In this document: positions 7,178 through 16,775 of the stretch, in pieces
How the letters are laid out: each line of letters begins with the position of its first letter
How positions within the stretch are numbered: the stretch's first letter is position 1
DNA from: Hymenobacter sp. UV11
GTDB lineage: Bacteria > Bacteroidota > Bacteroidia > Cytophagales > Hymenobacteraceae
Reading direction: 5' to 3'
NCBI RefSeq assembly: GCF_004684095.1
Contig: NZ_SRII01000001.1
Span: 496,001-560,000 of the forward strand
Length of the DNA: 64,000 nt
Translations under genes and position numbers: made by a program
Notes under the pieces: generated by a model
Database searches by the model: none
What the model saw: only the letters and a program-made list of their open reading frames with translations
Told to the model about the DNA's origin: nothing

Positions 7178-10100
7178 TTACCGCACCACTTCCACCCAGC
7201 CCTTGATAGTGGCCGAGCCATCGGGCGGGGTGAGCAGGTAGTAGTAGATGCCGGCGGCTACGCCCGCACCGTCCCAGGTATTTAGGTAGGCGGCGTTTTC
7301 GTACACCTGCTGGCCCCAGCGCGAGAACACTTGCAGGCGCGGCGGGCAGCCACCCAGGCGCGGGGCAAACAGGTCGTTCTGGCCGTCGCCGTTGGGTGTG
7401 AATACGTTGGGAATCAGCATGTCTTGTACCACCACGGGGGGTAGGGCCACGGCGTTGCCGCAGCGGTTCTGGTTGAAGCTCAGCGTCACGCGCGGCCGGT
7501 AGGTGCCGGCTTTCAGGTAGGTATGCGTCACGTCGAAGCCCGTGACCACGGCCGTGCTGTCGTCGCCGAAGTTCCAGGTCAGCACCGCGTCGGGGGGTAG
7601 GGAGGCGGGGTCCTGGTAAAAGTGCACCACCAGCGGCGCCACCGAGCTGGGCACGCAGGCACCCGGCACCAGCGCCGGGGCCAGCACCGCCGGCGCTAGC
7701 AGCGTGATGCGCCGCGTGCCCACCACCGGGCAGGCCGTGCCCGCGTTCACAGTATAAGTGAGTACGAACGTGCCCGGCGCAGCCGGCGGCGTAAATAAGT
7801 TGCCCGCCGACACGCCCGGCCCCGCCCACACGCCGCCCGCCGGCGTGGCCCGCAGCCGGAACGCCTGCGCGCTCCCGGGGCACAGCACCGTATCGGCGGC
7901 CATAGCCACGGTAGCCGTGCCCAGCACCTCGATAGTGGTGCTGGCCTGGCTGCCCACATTGCCGCAGGCCTGCACCGCCGCGATGGTATAGGTGAGTCGC
8001 TGCGCGCCTACCAGGGCCTGGCTTGGCGTAAAGAAGAAGCCCGCCGCCACCGAGCCCGACACGCCCGGCCCGCTCCAGGTGCCGCCGCCCGGCGTGCCGG
8101 TGGTGAGGGGCACGGGGCTGTTGTTGGCGCACACGGTGGGCAGGGCGGCGGCTATAGCCTGCGCCGCGCTACTTACCGTCACGGTCAGCCGGGCCTCCAC
8201 GGTGCAGGCGCTGGTGGCGCCCGGCACCGTGTAGGTGAGCTGCTGGGTGCCGGCCAGGGCGGGGGTAGGGGTGAACACAAAGCCCGCCGTGGCCGAGCCC
8301 GTTACGCCCGGTCCGGTCCAGGCGCCGCCGGCCGGGGTGCCGCTCAGCTGCAGGGGCGGCGAGTTGTCGCATACGGCCTGGCTGGGGCCCACGGCAGCCA
8401 CGGTGGGTTCAAAATTGAGCTTGAAGGCGGCGTTGTTGCAGGGCGTGTTGTAGCCGGGTAGGGCCACGCCGCCGTTGGTGGGCGAATATGAATACGCGCC
8501 CGGCGGTACCGGAAATCCGTTGCGGTTGAAGCACGAGCACACCGCCGCGTACACGATGCCGCGCGGGTCGAAGCGCGAGGTGCCGCCGTCTACGTGGTCG
8601 CCCTCTGAGTAGGGGGTAGGGTCGCCGTAGTAGGTGGCGTAGCTCAGGGCGGTGAGGCCGGGCGCGAACTGGGCCAGGTAAAAGTCGGAGCCCGCGCCCG
8701 GCGTATCGGGCGTGGTGCGCACGGCGTTGGCGGTGGTGGGTAGGCCGTGAGTGTAGCCGTTGTTCGACACGTAGCCGCTGTAGCTGTAGGCCTGCTGGTT
8801 CACGTCGCCGCCCCAGCCGCAGGCGTACACCCGGTCGCACTGGTCCACTAAGAAGGCAGTGGGCGAAATGTCAATCGTGCTGCGTCCGCTACCAAACACC
8901 GTGCTCAGCAGCATCTTATCCAGGTCGGGGCTCAGCTTCTGGATAAACTGCCGGCTGCCCGCGTTGCTATATACGCCCGCCGATACTGGCCAGGCGCCCA
9001 GCGTTTGGCCCAGAATGTACACCCCGCCATCGCCCCCCAGCTGCGCAAAAAATGCCTGGTCATAAGCGCTGGTACCCAGGTAGGTAGCCCGCTGCACGGC
9101 GCTGCCGTTGGCCGCGATGCGGGCTACGAAGCCATCGACGCTGCCCCGCGCCTGCGCCTGGTAGCCGCCCGCCGTGCTCGGAAAATTGGTGCTGAGCGTG
9201 CCGCCCGCCACGTAAACGTCGCCGCTGGCGCTAAGCTGCACCGAGTAGGCCGCGTCGGCGGCGGTGCCTCCCAGGTAGCCGCTCCACACCAGGCTGTTCA
9301 GCGTGGGCGAGAGCTTGGCTACCACCGCGTCGCAGGTGCCGCCCCGGAAGCCGGTGCCAAAGCTGCCGCTGGTCACCGGAAAGTTGGTCGAGCTGGTTAC
9401 CGACGCCACGTACACGTTGCCCGCCGCATCGGTCAGGATGTCGCCGCGCAGCGCGTCGCCGTAGTTCTGCGGCAGCTGCCGGGTGGCCGAAAGTGGATTG
9501 TAGGCCGCAATGCCATCGTTGCCGCTGCCGCCCAGGTAGGTCGAGGCCACCAGCGAGCGGCCGTCGGCGCTCAGGCGCGAAATCATGAGGTCGGTGCCAT
9601 CCGCGACCCGGTAGATGGGGGTAGGCGCGTAGCCAAACGGGTCCACCGACTGCCCGCCCGCGAAGCTGCGCTGCAAGGCACCGCTGGTGGTTGGGTAGTT
9701 GGTCGAGGACGTACTGCCGAGCACCAGCAGCTCGTTCTGGGCATTCACCACCAGGCTGCTCGGAAAGTCAGCGCGGTTGCCGCCCAGGTAGGTAGCCCAC
9801 ACCCGGGCCGCCGCCCCGTTCACGGCCGGATTATACTTGATAAGCGCCATGTCGATGATGCTGCCAAAGGTGGTTTGAAACGCGCCCGCCGTAGTAGGGT
9901 AGCTCGGAATAGCCACCATATCATCGAGCACAATGCCGCCTGAGTAGAGGTTGCCCGCCGCATCGTAGGTCGCCGTGAAGCCCCAGTTACTGCCCTTGGC
10001 CCCCGAGTAAGTCGAGAACACCACTGTGGGGTCAATCACCAGCGGGCGGCCGTGGTCATATGCCCCCAACTCAAACGACACCCGCGCCGCCTCCGCATCC

Positions 10101-10864
10101 AGGCGGTAGCGGCAGCTCACCGGCTGCCGCGCCCCGGTGGCCGGGTCGAGCTGATAGGCGTGGGGTAGCAGCTCGGTCAGCTCGCCCACTGAGGTACCCA
10201 CGTGCAGCTGCCCATCGGCGCTGAGGGTGAGGCTGGTAGCACCTTCGTAAAGCAATTGCACCCGGCCCGCATCAGCTCCGGCTGCCACCTCAAAATCGTA
10301 TTCCAGGTGCTGGGTCGCGTTCTCATAAAAGCGGGCGGCCACGCCGGGCCACGGCGCCTCGTAGCGCACCTGCCGGTAGCTGGGCACGGCCTGGGCCCAC
10401 TGGGCGGGGTCGGCGCCGTGCAGGTAGTTGCGCACCTCGGCGGTGGCCTGGCTGGGCAGCAAGGGGGTAGCCGTATCGGCTCCCGCGAAGCGCACGCGCA
10501 GCTGGTGGCCGCGAACGGGCGCGGCGGCCTCGGTGGGGGTAGGGGCCACCGAGGCGGTGCGGGCGCCGACCTTCGCCCCCGCCTTGGCCAACGCGCTGCC
10601 CTGCTCGCCCAGGTGCGGGTGCGCAATGGGCTCCAGCAAAATGTAGCGCAGGCCGCTCGGCTCCAGGCACAGGTGGCCGCCCGGCACGGACGCCGCGTAG
10701 CGCACGGCACCGGGCCACTGGCCGCGGTTGGCCACAAACTCCAGGCTGGGCGCCGCGTCGGGCAGGGCCGTGGGCGCGGCGGGCTGGCCGGCGGGCAGGT
10801 GCTGGCCGTGCGCGGCCGCGCTCAAGGCCACTAAACAGAGACTAGCGTAAAACTTTTTCCACAT
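7178..10864 (-). CDS. Secreted SBBP beta-propeller protein with T9SS type B (CHU_C) C-terminal domain
   Basis: A 1228-residue exported protein starting at ATG 10864 (MWKKFYASLCLVALSAAAHG, signal peptide). The N-terminal domain, with VANRGQWPGAVRYAASVPGG, resembles the DUF7948 module usually found in front of SBBP repeats. Next come many propeller repeats of the form ATYLGG..D and DAAGNVYVAS. Then three similar modules follow, each with GGTWSGPGVSG...FTP..ALVGAQRLTYT, and a PKD-like module (TWNFGDDSTAVVTGFDVTHTY). The final 85 residues (NVFTPNGDGQNDLF to the end) are the gliding-motility-associated C-terminal domain, a signal for secretion by the type IX system. A surface adhesin or structural role is inferred. 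It is the largest gene in the window and appears monocistronic. Confidence 0.9.
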   Translation of the reverse strand: MWKKFYASLCLVALSAAAHGQHLPAGQPAAPTALPDAAPSLEFVANRGQWPGAVRYAASVPGGHLCLEPSGLRYILLEPIAHPHLGEQGSALAKAGAKVGARTASVAPTPTEAAAPVRGHQLRVRFAGADTATPLLPSQATAEVRNYLHGADPAQWAQAVPSYRQVRYEAPWPGVAARFYENATQHLEYDFEVAAGADAGRVQLLYEGATSLTLSADGQLHVGTSVGELTELLPHAYQLDPATGARQPVSCRYRLDAEAARVSFELGAYDHGRPLVIDPTVVFSTYSGAKGSNWGFTATYDAAGNLYSGGIVLDDMVAIPSYPTTAGAFQTTFGSIIDMALIKYNPAVNGAAARVWATYLGGNRADFPSSLVVNAQNELLVLGSTSSTNYPTTSGALQRSFAGGQSVDPFGYAPTPIYRVADGTDLMISRLSADGRSLVASTYLGGSGNDGIAAYNPLSATRQLPQNYGDALRGDILTDAAGNVYVASVTSSTNFPVTSGSFGTGFRGGTCDAVVAKLSPTLNSLVWSGYLGGTAADAAYSVQLSASGDVYVAGGTLSTNFPSTAGGYQAQARGSVDGFVARIAANGSAVQRATYLGTSAYDQAFFAQLGGDGGVYILGQTLGAWPVSAGVYSNAGSRQFIQKLSPDLDKMLLSTVFGSGRSTIDISPTAFLVDQCDRVYACGWGGDVNQQAYSYSGYVSNNGYTHGLPTTANAVRTTPDTPGAGSDFYLAQFAPGLTALSYATYYGDPTPYSEGDHVDGGTSRFDPRGIVYAAVCSCFNRNGFPVPPGAYSYSPTNGGVALPGYNTPCNNAAFKLNFEPTVAAVGPSQAVCDNSPPLQLSGTPAGGAWTGPGVTGSATAGFVFTPTPALAGTQQLTYTVPGATSACTVEARLTVTVSSAAQAIAAALPTVCANNSPVPLTTGTPGGGTWSGPGVSGSVAAGFFFTPSQALVGAQRLTYTIAAVQACGNVGSQASTTIEVLGTATVAMAADTVLCPGSAQAFRLRATPAGGVWAGPGVSAGNLFTPPAAPGTFVLTYTVNAGTACPVVGTRRITLLAPAVLAPALVPGACVPSSVAPLVVHFYQDPASLPPDAVLTWNFGDDSTAVVTGFDVTHTYLKAGTYRPRVTLSFNQNRCGNAVALPPVVVQDMLIPNVFTPNGDGQNDLFAPRLGGCPPRLQVFSRWGQQVYENAAYLNTWDGAGVAAGIYYYLLTPPDGSATIKGWVEVVR

Positions 10865-10996
10865 AAAATAGGCCGTAAGCAATCTAGTAGTAAAGCTAAG
10901 CCTCGGCGGGCCATGCCGCAACTGGTCGGCGGCGGCCGGGCGCGGCGGGCGTATTTTTGCCGGGTCGGGGGCCAGTTGGCGCGCCGCCGGCCCTTT

Positions 10997-12181
10997 GTGC
11001 GTCACTTGCTGTCCTACCGTTTTACCCTGCTAGTGCTGCTGGGCCTGCTGCTGAGCGTGGCCGCCGAGCGGGTGCCGGCCGGCCAGCTAGTGCTGGCGCC
11101 ACTGCTGGCGCTCACGGTGCCGGGGTGGTTGGTGCTCACGGCGGGGGTAGGGCTGTTTTGGGGGCTGCGGGCGCGGCGCATCGCGCTGCTGCCGCTGGCG
11201 GCGCTGGTGCTGGCCTGGCCGCAGGTGCAGCGTGGCCTACCGCTGCACTTCGCTCAATTAGCAATGAGTAATGAGCAATTAGCAATTGATGGTCAGTCAC
11301 TAGGGCCAAGAAACCAAAAACCAGGAACCAAGCGCCAGAAACCAGCTACTACTCTGCGCCTGCTCTCCGCCAACGTGCGCATCTTCAACGTGTATGCGCA
11401 GCTGCGCAAGCCCGACCCGGCGGCTCCGACCAGGTTTATCGAGTGGCTGGCCGCCAGCCCGGCCGATGTGCTGTGCCTGCAGGAGTTTTACAATGAGCCA
11501 GCCGGCACCAGGTCTTCTGATGGCGACTTGTTCCGGGTGGGCGAGAAGCTGGGGGAGGATATTGGCCGGCAGGTATTCATCTCGAAGAGCCTGACTAACA
11601 GTGTAGGCGCGGAGTTTGGCCTGGCTATTTTTTCGCGCTTGCCCATTGTGGGGCGGGGCGAAATTGCCTTTGGCCGCCTCAGCCAGAACCACGCCATGTG
11701 GGTCGATGTGGCCGGCCCCGGCCCGCACGATACCGTACGCATTTTCAACGCTCACCTCCAGAGCATGAGCCTCGATGAAAGAGACATCGTGACGGCCGGC
11801 TCCAGCCGGGCCGGCCTCAAAACCAAGGGTAGGGGCCTGCTCGGGCGCTTCGTGCGTGGCGCGGCGGCCCGCGCCTGGCAGGCCGATACGCTGCTGGCCC
11901 ACATCAGCCGCTCGCCCTACCCGGTGCTACTGGCCGGTGACCTCAACGACGTGCCCTATTCCTACGCCTACAACGCCCTGGCTGGCCCGCTCCAGAATGC
12001 CTGGGCCACCGTGGGCTTCGGGCCGGGCAACACTTACCACGGCCGCCTACCCCCCCTGCTGCGCATCGACCAGCAGTTTGCCGGCCCGCAGTGGCAGGTG
12101 CTGGCCTGCCGCATTCACGATGAAATTCCGTATTCCGACCACTTTCCGGTGGAGGGGCTGTATCGGTTGAAAGGTCTGTAG
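10997..12181 (+). CDS. Membrane-anchored endonuclease/exonuclease/phosphatase family protein
   Basis: About 394 residues. The N-terminus holds two to three hydrophobic helices (FTLLVLLGLLLSVAAE, LVLAPLLALTVPGWLVL, IALLPLAALVLAW). Then comes an EEP (DNase I-like) domain with LLSANVRIFNVY, VLCLQEFYN, NAHLQSMSL, LLAGDLNDVPYSYAY and the final SDHFPVEG, which carry the metal-binding and catalytic residues of the family. The substrate could be nucleic acid or a phosphoester; the family does not decide. The start is uncertain: I use GTG 10997, since the next open codons upstream give an odd basic N-terminus. Two oddities stand out. A low-complexity tract at 11254-11345 is translated in frame between the helices and the domain. 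The TAG stop is the TAG of palindrome C1. Confidence 0.8.
   Translation: MRHLLSYRFTLLVLLGLLLSVAAERVPAGQLVLAPLLALTVPGWLVLTAGVGLFWGLRARRIALLPLAALVLAWPQVQRGLPLHFAQLAMSNEQLAIDGQSLGPRNQKPGTKRQKPATTLRLLSANVRIFNVYAQLRKPDPAAPTRFIEWLAASPADVLCLQEFYNEPAGTRSSDGDLFRVGEKLGEDIGRQVFISKSLTNSVGAEFGLAIFSRLPIVGRGEIAFGRLSQNHAMWVDVAGPGPHDTVRIFNAHLQSMSLDERDIVTAGSSRAGLKTKGRGLLGRFVRGAAARAWQADTLLAHISRSPYPVLLAGDLNDVPYSYAYNALAGPLQNAWATVGFGPGNTYHGRLPPLLRIDQQFAGPQWQVLACRIHDEIPYSDHFPVEGLYRLKGL
11254..11345 (+). repeat. Low-complexity repeat tract (family E) inside a coding sequence
   Basis: The tract has GCAATGAGTAATGAGCAATT followed by a run of CCAAAAACCAGGAACCAAG-type units. The first half is the same kind of sequence as the intergenic tracts at 16776-16850 and 30254-30285. 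Here it adds about 30 hydrophilic residues (AMSNEQLAIDGQ... and ...NQKPGTKRQKPA) without breaking the frame. It lies at the junction of the membrane helices and the enzyme domain, where extra linker is tolerated. Confidence 0.7.
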
Positions 12182-12276
12182 GGTAAGCTTTAGCTTGCCG
12201 GGCGTTGGCTGAGGGGTGGGCTTTCGCGTGCCCGGCCGTTTGGCGAGGCGCCCGGCAAGCTAAAGCTTACCCTACA
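12177..12276. repeat. Family C palindrome, copy C1
   Basis: Arms 12177-12204 and 12249-12276 are exact inverted copies of TGTAGGGTAAGCTTTAGCTT plus GCCGGGCG, around a 44-base GC-rich centre. The TAG in its first five bases is the stop codon of the phosphatase-family gene. The next gene, cysS, starts 110 bp downstream, so the palindrome may also act as a transcription-end signal. Confidence 0.9.
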
Positions 12277-12385
12277 AGTGAGCGCTACTTGCCAAACTTT
12301 GCCGGACCTTTGCCGTTGGCTACTGCCCGCTTATCAACCATCAGCCCGGCTGATGCCTGATATTGGATGACTGATAACTGAAAAA

Positions 12386-13915
12386 ATGCTGACGCTCTAT
12401 AATACGCTGTCCCGTAAAAAGGAATCCTTCGAACCGCTGCACCCGCCGCTGGTGGGCCTCTACCTGTGCGGCCCCACCGTATACAACGATGCCCACCTGG
12501 GCAACGCGCGCGGGCCCATCGTGTTCGACGTGCTCACGCGCTACCTGCGCTACCTGGGCTACCAAGTGCGCTACGTGCGCAACATTACCGACGTGGGCCA
12601 CCTCGTGGGCGATGGCGACGAGGGCGAAGACAAACTGGCCAAAACCGCCCGCGCCCAGAAGCTGGAGCCCATGCAAGTAGCCCAGCACTACACCGTGCGC
12701 TACCGCCAGGCCATGGCCGCGCTGGGCTGCCTACCCCCCGATATCGAGCCCCAGGCCAGCGGCCACATCACGGAGCAAATCGGGCTGATTGAGGAAATTA
12801 TGGGCCGCGGCCTGGCCTACGAGGCCAACGGCTCGGTGTATTTCGACGTGCCCAAGTACAACGCGGAGGGCCTGAACTACGGCCGCCTCTCGGGCCGTGT
12901 GGTGGAAGAATTGCTGGCCAACACCCGCGCCGAGCTGGCCGGGCAGGAAGAAAAGCGCTCGCCCCAGGACTTCGCGCTCTGGAAAAACGCCGCGCCCGAG
13001 CACCTCATGCGCTGGCCCTCGCCCTGGGGCATGGGTTTCCCCGGCTGGCACCTCGAGTGCTCGGCCATGAGCCGTAAGTACCTCGGCGCCGCGTTCGATA
13101 TTCACGGCGGCGGCCTCGATTTGATGTTTCCGCACCACGAGTGCGAAATCGCGCAGAACGAGGCCAGCAACACGCCCGGTACCGGCGCGCGCTTCTGGCT
13201 GCACAACAACATGCTGACCGTGAACGGCCAGAAAATGAGCAAGTCGCTGGGCAACTTCATCACCCTCAACGAGTTCTTTCAGGGGAGTAGCGCGGCGTTG
13301 TCGCAGGCGTATTCGCCCATGGCACTGCGCTTCTTCTTCCTGCAAGCCCACTACCGCTCGCCCATAGACCTCTCGGACGATGCCCTGCAAGCTGCCCGCA
13401 AAGGCTACCGCAAGCTCATGAACGGCCTGCGGCTACTCGATAAGCTGCTGCCCCTGAGCACCGAAACCGAACGCGCCGAGGTCCCTACCCCCTCCGAAAC
13501 GGCCAAGCCCGGCCCACCCTCGCCCGAGCAGCAGCTGCGCAACCTGGCCGCCAAGCCGTTCGAGTTTCTGAATGACGACCTGAACACGCCGCGCGCGCTG
13601 GCGGCTTTGTTCGACCTGCTCAAGCGCTTCAACACGCTGGCTACTACCCCCGCCGCGCTGGCCGAAGTCAGTGCCGAGGCTGTGACCGAAGCCGCCGCCG
13701 CCTACCGCGCCGTGGTGGTCGATATCCTGGGCCTGCGCGACGAGCCCCGCGCCAGCGCCGAGGAATTGTTGACGCTCGCGCTGGGTTTCTACCAGGAAGC
13801 CAAGTCGGAGAAAGCCTACGACAAGGTGGACCAGATTCGCAGCGCCCTCAAAACCCAGGGCATCGTGATTAAGGACACCAAAACCGGCGTTGAGTGGGCC
13901 TATAGCGAAGAGTAA
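12386..13915 (+). CDS. cysS: Cysteine--tRNA ligase
   Basis: A 509-residue class I aminoacyl-tRNA synthetase that charges tRNA-Cys in the cytoplasm. Landmarks: [17 protein letters not shown] at residues 26-42 (zinc ligand Cys28 and the HIGH-type motif HLGN), [11 protein letters not shown], the zinc-binding stretch [26 protein letters not shown], and the KMSKS motif at about 283-287 (QKMSKSLGN). The length is slightly above the usual 460-500 because of a Pro/Glu-rich linker ([14 protein letters not shown]) before the anticodon-binding region. It is followed after 65 bp by the M28 peptidase on the same strand. No T-box or other leader element is evident in the 110 bp upstream, although two CTTTG-containing sites (12294-12312) may be promoter parts. 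Confidence 0.97.
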   Translation: MLTLYNTLSRKKESFEPLHPPLVGLYLCGPTVYNDAHLGNARGPIVFDVLTRYLRYLGYQVRYVRNITDVGHLVGDGDEGEDKLAKTARAQKLEPMQVAQHYTVRYRQAMAALGCLPPDIEPQASGHITEQIGLIEEIMGRGLAYEANGSVYFDVPKYNAEGLNYGRLSGRVVEELLANTRAELAGQEEKRSPQDFALWKNAAPEHLMRWPSPWGMGFPGWHLECSAMSRKYLGAAFDIHGGGLDLMFPHHECEIAQNEASNTPGTGARFWLHNNMLTVNGQKMSKSLGNFITLNEFFQGSSAALSQAYSPMALRFFFLQAHYRSPIDLSDDALQAARKGYRKLMNGLRLLDKLLPLSTETERAEVPTPSETAKPGPPSPEQQLRNLAAKPFEFLNDDLNTPRALAALFDLLKRFNTLATTPAALAEVSAEAVTEAAAAYRAVVVDILGLRDEPRASAEELLTLALGFYQEAKSEKAYDKVDQIRSALKTQGIVIKDTKTGVEWAYSEE

Positions 13916-13980
13916 CCCCACACCGCGAACTGAAAGCCGGCGCAAGCCAAACACTGCGTTTTAACCCTGCGAGACACTGC

Positions 13981-15006
13981 GTGAAAAACATCCTTCCCCG
14001 CCTGGGCCTGCTGGCCGCCGCCGTAACCCTGCTCACGGCCTGCCCCTCCGAAAAGCCGGCCGAAGTGGCTACCCCTCCCGCCGCAACCCAAGCGCACCCT
14101 ACCCCGGCTTTCAATGCCGATTCGGCCTACGCGTTCACGGCCAAGCAGGTGGCGTTCGGGCCGCGCGTGCCCAACTCGAAAGCGCACATTGCCTGCGGCA
14201 ATTACCTGGTAGCCAAGCTCAAGCAGTTTGGGCTAACCGTGCGCGAGCAGCCGTTTGAGGCCATGACCTTTGACGGTACCCAGATTAAGGGCCGCAACAT
14301 CATTGCCCAGTATCAGCCCACGGCAGCGCGGCGCATCGCCCTGTTTGCCCACTGGGACACCCGGCCCTTCGCCGATGCCGACAAGGAGCACAAAAATGCC
14401 CCCATGGATGGCGCCAGCGACGGCGCCAGCGCCGTGGCCGCCGCCCTCGAAATAGCGCGCGTGCTCAGCCTGCAGCCCGACAGCCTGGCCCCCAACGTGG
14501 GGATAGACATTATGCTGATGGATGCCGAGGACTGGGGCCATGAGGATAGTACCCAGTCTGATATCAAGGACCAGCTCGACGAAACCAATGGCAACTCGTC
14601 GTGGTGCCTGGGCTCACAGTATTGGGCCAAGCACTTGGTGCCCGCCGGCTACAAGGCCGAGTACGGCATTCTATTCGACATGGTGGGCGCCAAGGGCGGC
14701 CACTTCACCCGCGAAGGTACCTCGCTGAACAACGCCCGCTCAGTAGTAGATAAAATATGGAATACGGCCGCCAAGCTAGGATACTCCGACTATTTCCTGT
14801 TTAAGGATACGGGGGCCATTCTCGACGACCATGTATACACCAACCAGGCCGGCGTGCCCACGGTAGACATCTACGACCACCCGGCTTTCGGCGAGGAGTA
14901 CTTCCCTGCCTACCACCACGCCACGGGCGACAATATGAGCATCATCGACCGCAAAACCCTGAAAGCCGTGGGCCAAACGGTGCTGCAAGTGCTGTACCAG
15001 GAGTAA
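13981..15006 (+). CDS. M28 family metallopeptidase / glutaminyl-cyclase-like lipoprotein
   Basis: A 341-residue protein with GTG start and lipobox VTLLTAC (Cys21), so it is predicted to be lipid-anchored in the periplasm or outer membrane. The M28 zinc-site motifs follow the glutaminyl-peptide cyclotransferase-like subgroup: AHWDTRPFAD (His near 124), DGASDGASAVAAALE (zinc-bridging Asp), DAEDWG (the catalytic Glu-Asp pair), and a late YHHATGDN with the last zinc His. It either cyclises N-terminal Gln or acts as an aminopeptidase; sequence alone does not separate these. The DGAS tetrapeptide is duplicated next to the metal Asp (DGASDGAS), which I have not seen as a family norm. A long hairpin follows the stop. 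Confidence 0.85.
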   Translation: MKNILPRLGLLAAAVTLLTACPSEKPAEVATPPAATQAHPTPAFNADSAYAFTAKQVAFGPRVPNSKAHIACGNYLVAKLKQFGLTVREQPFEAMTFDGTQIKGRNIIAQYQPTAARRIALFAHWDTRPFADADKEHKNAPMDGASDGASAVAAALEIARVLSLQPDSLAPNVGIDIMLMDAEDWGHEDSTQSDIKDQLDETNGNSSWCLGSQYWAKHLVPAGYKAEYGILFDMVGAKGGHFTREGTSLNNARSVVDKIWNTAAKLGYSDYFLFKDTGAILDDHVYTNQAGVPTVDIYDHPAFGEEYFPAYHHATGDNMSIIDRKTLKAVGQTVLQVLYQE

Positions 15007-15010
15007 ATAA

Positions 15011-15082
15011 GAGCAGTTGGCGTAATGGAGGTAATGTTGTTCTAACTGCTTGAACAACATTACCCCCACTACGCCAACTGCT
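15011..15082. terminator. Long inverted repeat between convergent genes
   Basis: GAGCAGTTGGCGTAATGGAG is mirrored by CACTACGCCAACTGCTC, with further pairing of GTAATGTTGTTC and GAACAACATTAC around a 9-base loop. The near-perfect 30-bp stem lies 4 bp after the peptidase stop and 8 bp from the DinB stop. It most likely ends transcription from both sides. I saw no second copy of this sequence in the window. Confidence 0.7.
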
Positions 15083-15090
15083 CCTACTGC

Positions 15091-15675
15091 TTATTTATTG
15101 GCCGTTTCTTTGGTCACTTGCTCAGCCTGCTTCACGTAGCGCTGAATGTGGGTAACGAGCGCCTCCAGCACATCGGTGAGGCGCAGGCGCAGCCAGGGGT
15201 AGAGCGGGTTGGGAATGCGCACGGCCCCGGCATCGACCTGGCGGGCCAGCAGCAGCAGGCGCAGCAGCTCGTCGAGCTGGCGATTGAAGGCCTCGACTAC
15301 GGTGCCGGTGAGGCGCACGCCGGTGGGCGCAAACTGTTTGGGGCGGCGCAAGAGGTTGTCGCCCAGGCCATTATTTTTTTGGGCCGTTTCGGTGAAGTAG
15401 CGGCCTAGCCAGCCGCTGCGCACCTGCGGGCTGGCCGTAGAGCCGCTGGCCTGTGCCTGGCGCAGGCGCGTTTTGAGGCTAGGCAGGTAGTAGCCGCCCA
15501 CAATGTTGAGGTGCTCCAGGCACTGGGCGGCGCTCCACTTATCATACGCGGGCCGGCGGTTGAGCTGCTCCGAATTGAGTGGCCGCAACCGCTGGTAGGA
15601 TAGCACCCGCAGGGACAGCACCTGGTTGGTGAGCCGGTCGAAAAACTCGGTGGTATCACGTTCAGAGGCACTCAT
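15091..15675 (-). CDS. DinB superfamily protein
   Basis: A 194-residue helical protein. The stretch LRPLNSEQLNRRPAYDKWSAAQCLEHLNIVGGYYLPSLKTRL is the DinB_2 hallmark, with the first metal-binding His in CLEHL and a later ALVTHIQRYV supplying a second His. These four-helix-bundle proteins usually act as metal-dependent transferases using bacillithiol or similar thiols, or in stress responses; the substrate here is unknown. The ATG at 15675 begins MSASERDTTEFFDRL. Starts further upstream would add a hydrophobic segment that does not belong to the family. It is divergent from the following hypothetical gene and convergent with the M28 peptidase. Confidence 0.8.
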   Translation of the reverse strand: MSASERDTTEFFDRLTNQVLSLRVLSYQRLRPLNSEQLNRRPAYDKWSAAQCLEHLNIVGGYYLPSLKTRLRQAQASGSTASPQVRSGWLGRYFTETAQKNNGLGDNLLRRPKQFAPTGVRLTGTVVEAFNRQLDELLRLLLLARQVDAGAVRIPNPLYPWLRLRLTDVLEALVTHIQRYVKQAEQVTKETANK

Positions 15676-15775
15676 AGTAGGATAAACAGCAGACAACGCG
15701 CTAGGTTTGAGTTGTAATATTACGGCACAGGCTGGGAATAGACTCAACCTACTCACCGTCTTTCTTCTTGCATTT

Positions 15776-16774
15776 ATGCAAAATCATGCTTCTGCCCTAA
15801 CTCGCTTTACGTGCGCGCTCGGGCTGCTGTTATGTGTGGCCGTAGGCGCGGCCGCGCAGGCCGTTCCCAACCCCGGTGAGAAAATTGAGAGCCTGGTAAC
15901 TTTTGGGCCGCAAGCGCCAACTACCAGCGGCGACGATGATTTTACGCAGACTTTTTTTTTCCTAGTGCCCGCTATGGAGCGCAGGCCTATCTATATACGG
16001 GTTTTTGACCCCGATTGCGGCGGTCAGCTCGATGCCAAGGTGGGCCAGTTTAATACGAGTACCGAGTTCAGCCTCTACGGGGGGGTAGGGACGCACTCGG
16101 CCAAAGGCGCCACCGACCCGCGCCCGGCCAGCCCGGCTACCCCCCCTTCGGGCCGCCTGCTGAAGCAGCAGTCCTTCGGAGCAGAGCCGACCTACGACGG
16201 CAAATATTTCAATTTCGGCCCCCTCAATCCGCTGGAGGGGGAGCTGGTAGACCAATTTCAAGGATACGTATATAAGGTAGTAGTGCGCGGGCTGAGCGGC
16301 AACGACGGCAACCTCTACCGCTTCTTTCTCAGCAGCAGCCCCAGCCTGAACGTGCCCATTCCCGGTGGCAACGCGTTTACCTACGAGTACTGTTTCCGCA
16401 TTCCGGCCGCGCCACCGTCGGGGCGGCCCGTTACGGTGCACCTCTATCCTTTTGCCAATGAGCACGTAGTGAGCATCAAGCAAAGTAATTTTGACATGGA
16501 TAACTCGGCCAAGCTCACCATCTTCAGCGTTGCCAAAAATGGCCACGAAGCCCCGGTAAGCGGCGATGGCCAATGGACGAGCAGCGTGCTGCCCATTGAT
16601 TCGAAAGAGTACGGCCTGTCGCTCGATTTCCGGTTGGTAAGTAAAGCCACCGTTTTCAACGACGTGGTTTTCTACGTTACCGACCAATACGATACGGCCC
16701 TACCCTTCTTTGCCGTGCCCCTTGGCGGCCCACCGCGCTACAAGTACGACATCGACATGAAAGTGCATAAGTAA
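15776..16774 (+). CDS. Secreted hypothetical protein
   Basis: 332 residues from ATG 15776. The N-terminus, with FTCALGLLLCVAVGAAAQA, is a signal peptide, so the protein is periplasmic or surface-located. The mature part is beta-rich with many aromatic and Gly residues: FFFLVPAMERRPIYIRVFDP near the start, a central YDGKYFNFGPLNPLEGE, a pair of YRFFLSSSPS and FTYEYCFRIP strands, then RPVTVHLYPFANEHVVSIK. I recognise no family, catalytic motif or sorting tail. Its stop codon directly adjoins a family E inverted repeat shared with the convergent disordered-protein gene. Confidence 0.75.
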   Translation: MQNHASALTRFTCALGLLLCVAVGAAAQAVPNPGEKIESLVTFGPQAPTTSGDDDFTQTFFFLVPAMERRPIYIRVFDPDCGGQLDAKVGQFNTSTEFSLYGGVGTHSAKGATDPRPASPATPPSGRLLKQQSFGAEPTYDGKYFNFGPLNPLEGELVDQFQGYVYKVVVRGLSGNDGNLYRFFLSSSPSLNVPIPGGNAFTYEYCFRIPAAPPSGRPVTVHLYPFANEHVVSIKQSNFDMDNSAKLTIFSVAKNGHEAPVSGDGQWTSSVLPIDSKEYGLSLDFRLVSKATVFNDVVFYVTDQYDTALPFFAVPLGGPPRYKYDIDMKVHK

Positions 16775-16775
16775 G

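Noticed and set aside
9005..9943. 312-residue open frame opposite the beta-propeller protein
   Set aside because: High-GC shadow frame with a biased Arg/Gly/Ala/Val composition and no signal or domain; the opposite strand encodes clear SBBP repeats.
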